Source: Thelonectria olida (Eukaryota > Ascomycota > Sordariomycetes > Hypocreales > Nectriaceae). From it: a stretch of 64,000 nucleotides of DNA. Positions within the stretch are counted from its first letter, which is position 1; every line of letters begins with the position of its first letter. Below, in pieces: positions 35,851 through 46,966 of this stretch. The stretch is from the NCBI GenBank assembly GCA_020736575.1, contig JAGPYM010000002.1, positions 3,224,001-3,288,000 on the forward strand, written 5' to 3'. Below the pieces are notes generated by a model that saw only the letters and a program-made list of their open reading frames with translations, made no database searches and was not told where the DNA came from. Position numbers and translations under genes: made by a program.

Positions 35851-38800
35851 TCATATCGTGTCCCCAAGCCATTTTTCAAACCCGCCCCAGTTCTCTGATG
35901 CTGACTTGTTGGCTGCCTCTCTTGCATTGCCGCTGTCTTTCTGTTGTTTGCCTTGCTTCACGCCCGCATCTCCGAGCGCGCCTCTTGGTCTGTAGGGCAC
36001 TGGCTGGGCAACAACCACAGTCTCGATACCCGCCGGGGCAAACGATTCCGGCCCCATCGGCAGCTCCTCTACATCGATCTCCATGTTCAGTAGGCTCTTG
36101 AGCACCACTTGGCTTCCCGCCTTGCTCATCACCTCGTTGGACTGCTTGCACAGCTCCGACGCCACGCACTCCACGCATCCCCGCTCGCACTGACACCCGT
36201 CTACCCGCTTCAATGCATCTCGCAGCAGCTGGTCTATGTGGTCAAACGCCTTGGTGCTGATCCCGGATCCCCCTGCACCGCCCTTGCTGTCGTAGAATGT
36301 GAGCCGTGCAGGGCGCTTCCGCTTCGTTTCCTGCCGGGCAAACTCCTTCTCGGCCACCTTGCACTCTGTCCGCACATCTCCCGGCATGCTAATCACAAAC
36401 GTTGGCAACAGACTCATGATGGCATGCTCTGCCGCGTGAATCCCTGCTGCCACGTGAAGCCGTCTTTCCTGGAGAATGTCGATCCCCTTCTTGGGCACGT
36501 CCAACCACATTCCTTTGCTGAACCGAATGACTGGCGGGTTGTCAACCTGCACTGCATCTAGGACTCGACCCTTCTTGTCAATCTTGAAGAACCCAAATAC
36601 GTTCTGCTGGATCTTGATCGTCCCATAGTAGGCATGTGACCGGGACCCGGTGATTGTGCGAATGGCTTCCGTCTCCGTAGGGTCGATATCTGTAAAATCT
36701 CGCTGGATCGTGGTCCAGTCCACTTTGACTCTTTCCACCTTGGCCATCCGCCTGTCAGGCAGAAAGTCTCGTACGAGGTACGAGTTGCCCTGGTGCAAGA
36801 AGATTGCTCCGTCGTAGATGGTAAAGGTAGCCCTAGAGGCCTCCAGTTCCTCCAGCACCACGTTTCGGCCGTTGGTAATGTCCACAATCGCAAAGTGCTC
36901 ATCTTCTGTGTCTCGTATAGCCACATACTTTGCCGGAATGGGCCGAAATCGATCGTGGCAGTGGTAATATCCAAGCTCGTCCTTCACCAACCGCTCCTGA
37001 CAAATCTTTGGCAAGTCAGACCCAAAGTATTGTGCATCCTCCTTCGGCTTAATCGGCATCTCATATGCAGCACATTGGACGTGTCCTTCGCGGACAAGCA
37101 GATTCTCTAGGTCCACCTGCAGCTCGCCGTGAGGCTTGGTGAAAATCTCATCCGGATTTTGCATGTAGTGCTGGTCCGTTGGGAAGCAATCTCCAACCAA
37201 GATTGACAGCGAATCCTTGTTGCGCCTCCCTGCCCGACCACTCTGTTGACGGAGGTTGGCAATAGTGTATGGGAACCCCCAAGTCATGACACAGTCCAGG
37301 GATCCAATATCGATACCGAGTTCCAGTGCTGTAGTGGAAACAATGCCCAGCAGTTTGCCTTCGAACATTTCGCTTTCAATTCTCCTGCGATCCTCGGGGG
37401 TGTATCCGCCTCTGTAACCCATCACAAGGTTGACACACTCGGGCCTTCCCAACGCTTCTAATTCAGACTTGATTGCTCTGACTAGCACCTCGCACTGCAT
37501 TCGAATCCTGCAAAATGCAATGATACGAACTCCTCTGAGCATCAGCGCACAAAAAAGGCGAGCACATTCAAACTTGGCATTGCCGCGGCCCGACGCAGGG
37601 TCACCTGGATCTTTGTACGGAGTGTTCCAACACAAGAACTCTTTGCGCCCTGAAGGTGACCCGTCGTAATCAATCAATCTGACGTTATCAAGTCCAAAGA
37701 TAGCCTCGAAGTGTTCCTTGGGATTGGCCACAGTTGCGGAACATGAGATGAACTTGACCCGCCGATTTCCGACAGCAGCACATACTCGTCGAAGTCTTCT
37801 CATAATAAATGCAACATGTGATCCCATTTGGCCGTTGTAGTAGTGTAACTCGTCGACTGCCAAACTTTCAATCAGTCGAAGTGCAGACAAGTGATCAACC
37901 GTGCCACTTACCAACAACATATTTCAGGTATTTGAGAAACGATCTCCAACGCTCTTCTTGCGGAAGAATCGTGACATGAAGCATATCAGGATTGGTGAAA
38001 ATAATTCGCGCCTCCTCGCGAATAGCATTACGTTCGCTCATTGGGGTATCGCCATCAAATGTCTCAACCATGGTGCCTTCAAGGCCTGGCATGAATCTCA
38101 GCATCTCTCTTAAACTTCGCTTCTGATCCTGTGCTAATGCTTTCGTTGGAAAGATGTACATTGCTCTCGAGTTGAAGTCTTTCTCTAGGGCGTAGAGAAC
38201 CGGAAGTTGGTAGATGAGACTCTTTCCAGAGCTAGTTGAAGTGGAGACGACAACGTTCTGGCCCGCGTGAAGGCTGTTCAAAGCCTCGGCTTGGTGGGCA
38301 TAGAACTGTGTTATGCCCTTTGCGTTATACAATGCATTCACCAAATCTTGGCTAAGCAGGAACTCCAAATCACCGTATATGGCCTCCTGGGGGTCAAAGA
38401 CTCGGTGACCATCCGGTACAACCTGTCCAGTATACCAAGGGCTCTCTCGGAGCTCTTGAACTATCTCAGGTATTGACTTTCGTTCTGTGGGGATGCTCTC
38501 TGGAATAGAATCAGCCGCCTTCTCCGGCATAAATTCCTCCTGAGCAGTTGGTGTCGGGATGAAAGCTTTCGTCTGCTCCTTGAGGGAAACTTCTGGGTCC
38601 AACTTTTCGTCGACACACTTGTTGAGGAACACATTGATCGCGTTGGTAAACTTCAGGTTCCGTCTCTCAATGAGTGTTGTCATCTGTTTCCGGCCGAAAA
38701 CAGGCATTCGAAGCTGCTCCTCGCGCAACTTGCGGTTTGGCTTCGTTGGTTCTCCCGACGTCTTGTCCGGGACCTGTCTCTTCAGGTCTCCGTCAATGAA

Positions 38801-39400
38801 CTCAAAGTAGAGGACTTCGCGGGCACTGGTCTGGTTTTCATGCTGCTCTAGACTCTCCGTGCCAGTGATACCACCCACAGACGCGTCATATGCTGGAGCC
38901 TGTGATTTTGCTGATTTTCCAGACCTGAAGACTTCATCTCGTTCTGCGCCCCTGACATCGAGTTGTAGCATGATATCATCCACGTAGGCAAAATTGATGC
39001 CCTCGGGGCGAAGCGCGGCCATCGAAGCGACCTCCTCAATCGTCAAATTCCGTTTCGTATGTGATTCGACTGCCGTTTTTATCGTGTCGAACGTTGTCGC
39101 AAGATGTTTCCGGGTACAGCAGAACGTGTAGACCAAGTTCAAGGCCCGATACGTTTGCTCCAGGGTCTTGAATGACCCAGGCCACTCCATTAGACAAGGA
39201 ACCGGCTGGATAGCATCACTCTTGCCACGAGGTTTTGCTTTGCTTGATTTTCCGCCCCTCTTAGCGCTGGAGCTGCTGCTCGTCGAAGTATTTCCTGGGT
39301 CCTCTGAGGTAGGCCCTTGAAGCGATTCGCGTTTTCGTTTGCCCCTGGTCCCGGAAGTCGATGGTCTGGAGGAAGAGCCAGAAGGATTTAAGGCGGACAT
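35851..39400 (-). CDS. hrq1: Hrq1-type (RecQ4-like) DNA helicase with DUF1998
   Basis: Exons 39400-37912 and 37856-35851, with a 55 bp intron, give 1164 aa. Hrq1 is a 3'-5' DNA helicase of superfamily 2 linked to crosslink repair and telomere maintenance in yeasts. The N-terminus is Ser/Lys-rich with a likely nuclear-localisation stretch (RGKRKR). The Walker A-type motif TSSGKS lies near residue 388. The DEAH-equivalent motif reads DELH and is created exactly at the splice junction (VVVDELHYY). SCSAT is motif III and QQSGRAGRR (about 706) is motif VI. The C-terminal DUF1998 region carries a cysteine cluster (CQCERGCVECVASELC, about 1050) that probably binds zinc. All helicase motifs are intact. 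Confidence 0.93.
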
Positions 39401-40082
39401 GACGAAAGCACAGTCGATTTATTGTATCATTTTGTGTTCTAGGTACTCGAGCAATCACAAGATGTGCGAGCGGCCTTTTAATTGTCGGGTTTGATGGATC
39501 CTGCAAGGTCGTGAGGGTAGCGATGAAGTTGAGTTGAGCTGCTCACGGAATTGACGCCAGATCACGTGCGGCAAGTCAAACTCCTCTTCAAGTCCCAGAA
39601 GTCAGAACTACGTTTGTCACATTTTTGCTTTCACATATTCCTCAAAGCACCCTTGGGACAGAAATTGCGTATAGTGGCATGACTAATCGACACGTCTCCA
39701 ACTCCAGGATCAGCATACTGAATGACCAGAAACCCAGGTCAGGACCAATGCCTCATGATTCCGGCTTCTCAGCGCCCAACGACGCTCCAGCTTCGGGTAT
39801 ACACAATTCTAACCATGCTGGTCTTCTGAGATAGTTAGACAAGCAAATCTCCTTCTTGTATGAACATATTTCTGTACCGTGCCGGGGCGTTGCTTTGTAA
39901 TCCTTCAAAGCATCCACCCAACGCAACTATGTTGCTATTCATCTTTATTCCATGCAACTTTCCTTCTTCCCAATCGGTAATCCTGGGTAATCTCAACCCC
40001 ACAAAGGACATTAATCGGTTGGACGTGGATCCGCTACATCATTATCGGATTCCTCCTTTTCTGAGCCTCTCAATGGCGGCGT
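39401..40082 (-). promoter_or_regulatory. Hrq1 promoter and Yrb2-like 3' flank, 0.68 kb
   Basis: Both neighbours are on the minus strand. I see no motif cluster and no gene. Confidence 0.5.
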
Positions 40083-41705
40083 CTAGCTGCTGCTCAGGAG
40101 CTCTTTTTGGATGATGCCGATCTCGTTCATGAAGTTCTTAGCATTCGCTGAGCTCACCTGCAATACAAGGTCAGATACATTTGTAAAGAAACAACTGAAA
40201 TGGGGACTTACCCGCATCGTAATGTTCACAGGCTTCGCTGGTTCGCCCTCAAAAGCTGTGAAGACGATTCCGACAGACTTCAGCGAGGCCTTTTCATCAA
40301 ACTTCATCGCAGGTAAAATCACCGTGTTCAGGATGACACGGTGTGTCTGGTCTTGCCGCAAGATGAGACGAGGAACCTTATGGCCTTGGGATCCCCCTTC
40401 TTCGTCTACGTCCAGTGATGAAGCATCGAAGGAACCGGGAACAACAGCACCCGACGATTCGTCAAAATCGACGCAGACTGAAGGCACATTGATCTTCAGC
40501 ATACCTGCTCCTCGCTCTTTCCATCCGTTTTCTTTATCGAGGTGATAGATCTTTGCTCTTACGGATAGGATCGTCGTTTCGCCCGTTTCGCCATCGTTCA
40601 CCGCAACTAGACATTTGTCAGAAGAGCACATCTTGCCTGCGGAAGGCACTCACCCTTCTGCAGTCTTAATTTCTTCTTATCTTCCGACTCCTTCTCCAGC
40701 GATTGTGCTCGCTCGGCTTCGCGATGCTCTGCTTCCTCATCACTAGATTTGTCGTCCTCTTGGTCCTCCGCTTCACTATCCGGAGCACCAAAAGGTCTCG
40801 CTGGCTTGTCAGTCTTAAGAGCGCTTCCCGTTGAAGCCGCGAAGCTACCGAGAGGTTTGAGGCCTGTCAAAGTCGAGCCAAAAGGGCTGGCTCCTCCAAA
40901 CCCGTTAGTTCCCGATGAAACGCTAGCAAATGGTGATGCGCCGGTCGCGCCGCCGAAAGTCAACTTGGGAGGGGCAGTAGGCTGAGCGGGGGAAGCGACC
41001 GCGGGCGAGGCGAAGGAGGAGAGTGAGGGGGCGCCAGATCCAAAGACGCTGCCCTTATTGGCGCCCATAGATGCGAATGGTGACGTTCCTGACGAGAGCT
41101 TGCCAAAGCCCGAGGCGGAAAAGGCACTGGATGAGGTCTGGGGTGCGTCTTTCTTGGTCGGTGACTTGCCAGCCTCACTGTCCTTGGAGGATTCTTGGCT
41201 AGATTTTGACGCCTGGGGGAGGGGATTAGCGATCTGGGACTGAGCACATGTAACAAAAGTGTGGATGAAGAGGGGGAAAAATTCGGCGTTGACGTACGAA
41301 ATTGGCATCCTTGGCATCTTCGTCTCGATGTCGCTTCTTCTCAGGCTCTAGCCGCGAGGCCCTGTCCTTTGCCGAATCTGACGAGGCCACACTGGTCGCA
41401 TCGTTGTCGTCGGCCTCTTTGTCCCCGTCGAGCTGGTCGTGTGCGCGTTTCTTCTTGGGTGACGCAATCTGGTCCTTCAAGTCGCTGTCGGACGCATCGG
41501 CCGGGGAGTCACGGCGAGCGGCGCTGTTGAAGGCAGAGGGGGTATTAGATGCTGTGGTAGCTGTAGTAGAAGCATCGGCCGGGGTCGGGTCGGAGATGGA
41601 CGACTGCTTGAGCTCACGGCGGGCGGCTCGAGTCTCGGCGTCTTCCTTTGTTTCGATGTTGACAGGGTCGGTCTTTGGGCTGGCGTCTGGAGCGTCGTCG
41701 GCCAT
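40083..41705 (-). CDS. yrb2: Ran-binding protein with FG-type repeats, Yrb2/RanBP3-like
   Basis: Exons 41705-41298, 41239-40654, 40606-40212 and 40157-40083 give 487 aa. Yrb2/RanBP3 binds RanGTP and the exportin Crm1 and supports nuclear export of proteins. The N-terminal third is charged and Ser/Ala-rich with a basic stretch (SPKKKRAHD) that fits a nuclear-localisation signal. The middle carries FG-like repeats (ASGFGKL, SPFASMG, GSVFGSG, GASPFGSTL). An acidic linker follows, then a RanBP1-type domain (GETTILSVRAKIYHL, GWKERGAGMLKINV, RLILRQDQTHRVILNTVIL) to the C-terminus. The ATG at 41705 has a good context (GCCATGGC); the open frame continues upstream. A Nup50-like role is the main alternative. 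Confidence 0.88.
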
Positions 41706-43029
41706 GGCGAGCTTGGCTGCTGGATGAGTTGATTTCGGGCTGAGTGAGGATTTTCGGATTTGTGGTGCGGGTTTCAATGACGAAGATGGGATGGGGGGAG
41801 AGACGGCGGGCGGGAGTTGAGGTACCAACTGAACGGACCAAATTTGAAACTTAAGGCGCGCGACGGCACAGGATAAGGGAAATGGGGCTCTTTTCTTTTT
41901 TTGGGCGGGCGAGCACTGAGGTGGGCTTTCTGAAGGCCGGAAGGAGTTCGTCGCAGGCACGGCGTTAATGCTGGTGGAGGGAATCCCAAGCAGTGGTAAG
42001 CGCCGGGGTGATGATGATGTGGGTGAAAGGGAAAGGGGAAAACACTGTCAAAATGCACATGCGAACAAGCTGCATGCACATCACAAAGCCTTCTTTTTGC
42101 TAGGTTAGGTCGTTTGGGCCGTCGAACTCTGGCCCAGGTTGTTGATGTCGGGTGTCGTTGACGGGAACAATAGCCAGGTCAGCGGGTTGAGGGCACCTGA
42201 GCCTGCCGCCTTCAATAGGTCGTCTCCTCCAATCAAGATGGCACCAAGTCGCAGACGTCAAAACCGACTAAAAGCCTTCACCGCCCGCGCTTGACCACCT
42301 TGAGAGGGAACTGCAAATTGTGGGAGAGACAGCGAGCGAGACGACGAAGGCCAGCAATGACGGTGAAGGAGGGGTCGCAAACGCTAATCCACAAGCCGGA
42401 GGGGGACGAGATGGCAGTCTTTGTTTGCATAAGGTACCTACCTAGGTAGGCCTACGTCCCGTACTAAACTAAAGAATTCCAGTCCAACCTAAGCAACATA
42501 TCATCATTAGGTATATCCACCGAACAACCTAACTACTACATCCTATTCAGGAACGAGTACCATCCCACGCTCGCCCTTGTTTACTTCAACGGTTTCGCCA
42601 CCAGTGGACACTGATTTCCACCATATCAACGTCGCCGTTCCGTATCCGTATAAGCTCGTGCATCGTCGACTGAGACACGCAGGTTGGACCGCCTGCCCGG
42701 TTCCGCCATCAATCGACGTGGGCAACAAAGAGACACATCTCACCACCTCATCGCCGATTCGAAAAAGAAACCCAGCCTTGTTCAGATTCTAAAGATACAA
42801 CCAAATGCACTCCCTCTTTTCATACAGAGCTTGAAAAGAACCCGTAGGTATGAACTCAGTTACCCTCTTTCCCAAGAGACCTAGTTGATATAGTCGCACC
42901 ACACAGAGCGCTCCAACCTAGAAATACATATCCCCAACTCGTGTCGTCGACTGTCCCGTCAACCGGTAGCGAGGGCCTACTGGGCCGTCACCACATCACC
43001 TATCCCGCCATAAACCACCAGGCGGCCAC
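41706..43029 (-). promoter_or_regulatory. 1.3 kb gap: Yrb2-like promoter and Yip1-domain gene 3' flank
   Basis: Contains a TACCTACCTAGGTAGGCCTA cluster at 42431-42456. Open frames (for example 42577-42792, +, 71 codons) are short and show no domain. Confidence 0.5.
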
Positions 43030-44065
43030 TTAGCTAATGAAGCACAAGCAACCCAGACCTAGGTAGAAGACGAACAAGGGGTAGACCGCAATGGCCACTC
43101 GGTTCTTGACAACGCCGCTACCACCCAGGATGCTAACTCCGGCTGCGAGAGACCAGCCAACCAGAACAAGATAGACGGGTATGCGGGCAATCCAGTGAAG
43201 CCCCAGGGCGGACATCATTGCGGCAAGGACCAAAGGGAACAGCGTATAACCAATAATGCAGACACTTTGAGCGAATGAACTGAGTTGCAGGTTAGTAATT
43301 GCAAAGAACGCAGATGAATTTCGTCAGCAAACACGTACATGTTACCTCCCAACAGCTTAATCTGGAGTGTCACCACAGCCTCGCCAATCCAGATCATGGC
43401 AAAGACGCCGCTGAAGACATGATCCCTCTGCTCAGGGCCAGCAGTGAAACTCAATAGAAGACTTAGGAGCAGGCAGAAGATGAGAGGGCCCCAAAGATCC
43501 CAATCACGCAGGCCGGGGGTCATGTTGCTCTGGAGCAGAGCCTCGGCATCAATCACACGGCTGGCTAGTCCGGTGAGTTCCTCTCTCGTGCCCGAGAGTC
43601 CGGCACCGCGAATGTTCGAGTAGGCACCTCGCAGGCCACCCTCTGAGTCAAACATGGTGCCGCCTAGAAGGTATCGTGGGTAGAGCACCTCCCTGAGCTT
43701 GGCCCAGACGGCGAGCAAGTCGCGACGCAACGTTTCCCACACCGTCTCGTCAATTGTGTTCTGAGGGGCTCGTCTGTCTTCGCCGGGGATTCGCGAGGTC
43801 AAGTAGCCTTCGTTGAGCGGCTGCGAGGATGAGCTGGAGCCGATGTTGCCCGTCAGGGGCTGTCGCGAGGACTGGGTTCCAAGGGGGTCATCGAAGTCAT
43901 CAAGGTCAGCTGTGTCGCGTTAGTCCCCAATGCCCATCGGCAGATTGCGCTCTCAGTGCATCGAGCTCTCGACACAGAATCCAACATACCATCATCAGGG
44001 TCGATCATCAGGTCGTCGTCATCCAAGGGTGGATTTTCGTAATGGCCGCGAGCGCTGGATGCCAT
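43030..44065 (-). CDS. Yip1-domain Golgi membrane protein (Yip4/YIPF6-like)
   Basis: Exons 44065-43990, 43909-43339 and 43279-43030 give 298 aa. Yip1-domain proteins sit in ER and Golgi membranes and bind Rab GTPases during vesicle traffic. The N-terminus is acidic (DDDDLMIDPDD). The conserved ETVWETLRRDLLAVWAKLREVLYP and DLWGPLIFCLLLSLLLSF mark the domain entry and first span. Four further hydrophobic spans follow, including LLGGNISFAQSVCIIGY formed across the second intron. The protein ends in a hydrophobic stretch, as in this family. DLWGPL is the family signature. The closest match is the Yip4/YIPF6 branch, judged from memory of the motif order. Confidence 0.9.
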
Positions 44066-44852
44066 GATGCTGCAGAGTTCCCGCGGAGGGGTCGACGGGG
44101 ACTTTGGGAACTTGTTCTGCCGGTTTCGGATGCTCCAGCTCGTTAATTCGTATGGTGCTTTCCTGCGCTTGCTCACCTCGCAATGAAGGACCGTTGTTTG
44201 ATGAAAGGAGTGATATTGTTGGAGTGCAAAGCTGAAGCTGACGTATCTTGGCGTTGGTAGTGTCCTAAGGCCCAGGTGCGAAACTTCCACGGTTGCCTTT
44301 CCAGGCCCCCCGGCCACAGATGGGGCCCAAGCTTCCTATTGGCCACAGCCAATCACATGCACCTTGGCCACTGGAATGAGGACCTAAACCAGTACGTACC
44401 TAGGTACCGCCCAAGGCTGCCACCCCCTTGATCCAATTCCATATAAAGCAATTCAGAACAGCATCAATCAAGACACAAGGAACAAGACGTATGCTTAGCT
44501 CGGATATCTCAATTAGTCTTATTGCTTTTATTGGAGCTAGCATAATATATTATTATAATGTTACAGGCTATTGCGCAGAAAACTATGCACTAATACCAGG
44601 CACTTCACTGGTATCTGAAATCTCACTTCGTACAGGTCGCTGTTAAACAACAAAGAGTATCCCATACTCATTAAAAAAAACGCCTAGGATGCTTTTCTCG
44701 CTATCAACCCTAAAGCAGCCCGGCGAGAATCTCATGGTTCCGCATGCGATCGGAGCTTTCTCTTTGTTCAACTCATCACTCGTGAATCAGCCACGTCTCC
44801 TCATGTGAAAAACACCATGAATAGAAACCAATTAACCATTGTGATAGCAAGA
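44066..44852 (-). promoter_or_regulatory. Yip1-domain gene promoter and PAS gene 3' flank, with an AT-rich patch
   Basis: A TACGTACCTAGGTACC motif lies at about 44392-44408. From about 44430 to 44680 the base composition drops to roughly 30 percent GC at its lowest (44521-44580), clearly lower than the surrounding DNA. No domain is recognisable in it. It may be the 3' UTR of the PAS gene or a decayed insertion. Confidence 0.5.
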
Positions 44853-46966
44853 TCACCAGCAGTAGGGGTAGTGTGTCGGGTCATGTCTGGACTCAGAAGA
44901 CAACTGGTAGTTTCCAGAGGAATTAGGTTCCTCATCCCATCGGCTCGGCGGAGGTGGTACACTGTCCATCTGACCAGCTTGAACCAGGTGTTGTCGAGCC
45001 TGTGGAATCGGCATATATGTCGGAGTTTGTGAATGCGGCCGGGATGATACCTGTGGTGGTGCCAGTGACGGCCACCGGTTTCCATTCCCCATGGCACAGC
45101 TCGCATGTTCCGGTAGCACCGAGACGTTGTTCATTCGATTTTGCGCGTTTTGCGTGTTTTGCGTGTTTTGCGTGTTTTGCGCGTTGTGTCCCGCAAAGGC
45201 CGATGTACCCTGGTTAGAAGACGTCCCATCATGAAGCTGCTGATTCAGCCATCGCCTAGCCGCCTGGTTTTCAGGGCCCAGGTATGATGACTGCGAGGCA
45301 GCGGGATCCCATATAGGAAGGCCATCTGCAGGCTGTGACTCGCCCACCGGGAGGCCACGACTGTATGACGCGAGGTTTCCGTTGATTCCTACAACAGCCC
45401 ATGCAAATACCGCGACGTCCCGAATTGACTTCATCAATTGGTCAAGCGGCGGACCCCCTGCAGCCTTGACATTTTCTCGTAGAGGCATGTGCTGGGGTAA
45501 ATATGGCGACCGGAAGTTGTACAGAACCTCGGGTGAGTAGTGAGGACGGATCGGCTGTTGTCCCCAGGGCGCCGCAAAGAGCCCATTGTCGAACGCGAAC
45601 GGAGCAAGGGGCGGGCGGAGGTTTGGGATCGGTGGTCTTGCACGACGAAGAATAACCACCAACCCATCCGATGTGCATGAGACAACAGCCTCCAACTCCA
45701 CCGATGGTATGACGCGCTGTCGCCGGCTTGTATCTCGAGGAGCCCTTGGAGTAGTTGATCCTGGCGATGACCAAGCTGCGGAGCTTTGAGAATTCGTAGT
45801 TCTACCAGTGGACGAAAACCCTGCTGATCCTGCCGTGTGTGAGGCGGCCGACGGCACCGAGGAGGTGAAACCGCCGTCCTGCATCTCAGCGTCAGGTTCA
45901 ATCTTGATCGGAGGACTTGGCCGTTGTGGTGAGTCCACATCCATCTGACCGTGTAGCCTAACGCCGCCTCCCTCAGAATCAGACGAACGCCGGCTTCCTG
46001 GTAGATGCTGTCCATAAGAAGACGAAACCCCTTCATTCCATCCATCAACATTATCCGAGTTCATTCGAGGAGTATCACCACTGTTCTCGTCTTGTTCGTC
46101 CTCGTGCTCGCCCTCGTCAGCATCGTCACCTTCTTCGTCTTCGAAATCTTCGAGTCGGCGTGGGTCCCTCGACCAAAACCGAAGGTAGGCAATCGAGTCA
46201 TTGGCTTTTGCGCTCTCAAGGCATTTGCACGCATCTTCTAGGGAGCTCTCTCGAATGCATTCGTAAAAACTCTTGTGGAGAACCTGGTCGGCCGGCACAC
46301 CCAAGATGGCAGCTACGGCTTCTGTGGCAAACATGACAGTGAGAGTGCGCGTGAACCGATTCAGGATAAGGGCAGCTCGGGGTTCGCGCTCCATCGGTGA
46401 CGCTTTGAACTTTGGTGATAGGTGTTCCAGCATGTGGTAGCGAGGATCCCTGGGAGAACACGAGAAGAGGCGCCGAATCTGCGGCGCTTCGATAGCACGC
46501 CCTATGCGTCAGGTCAGCTTCAGTCCAGAGAAAGGGTCCAATGTTAGACTTAGAATCCCTCGCAAGTATGACGCACTCTGACTCTTTTCATCTCGACGGT
46601 AGATGCTGATGCATGCAACGAGGACATCATGGACAATTGTGAAGCAACACTCGCAACTTATCCAACGACCATCGCGGGACAGGATGCGTGCATAGTGAAG
46701 CACGGCGGCCTTGTCAAGGAGAATGCCTCGACTGTGAACGGAGCGGGCAAATGGCACTTCATCTGGATGGAAGTAATCGAAGCTAGATCTGCCGAGGACG
46801 TCTTCAGCAGAATACCCGAGGATATCGGTGATTGAGTCGGACGCAAAGAGAATATTAGCATCCGGAGTCAAGTCTGTGACACAAGTCAGTTGGTTGATTA
46901 AATGTTGTAGGACAGTGATTGTTGAGCCGGCGACTTACTATGGATTGTCATAAATGTGTGCTCCAT
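44853..46966 (-). CDS. PAS-domain regulatory protein with long disordered tail
   Basis: Exons 46966-46939, 46873-46577 and 46501-44853 give 657 aa. The PAS fold occupies about residues 10-110: LTPDANILFASDSITDILGYSAEDVLGRS, then FHPDEVPFARSVH and the GRWISCECCFTIVHD strand. A second PAS-like block follows (RAALILNRFTRTLTVMFATEAVAAILGVPADQVL). The rest is low complexity: an acidic run (DEEGDDADEGEHEDEQDE), Ser-rich segments and a short tandem NTQ repeat (NTQNTQNTQNAQN). I see no zinc finger, basic helix-loop-helix or kinase domain, so it may act through a partner. The PAS core lacks the NCRFLQ motif of flavin-binding LOV domains, so light sensing is not supported. The ATG lies in a 28-nt first exon; the next gene upstream is 4.9 kb away. 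Confidence 0.85.
45137..45183 (-). repeat. In-frame 9-bp tandem repeat in the PAS gene (Asn-Thr-Gln)
   Basis: Four to five copies of a nine-base unit (AACACGCAA on the coding strand), coding NTQ with a terminal NAQ variant. Such tracts vary in length between strains by replication slippage. Confidence 0.8.

Noticed and set aside
45137..45183. Direct repeats as a CRISPR-like array
   Set aside because: The unit is 9 bp with no spacers and lies in frame in a coding exon; it is an amino-acid repeat.
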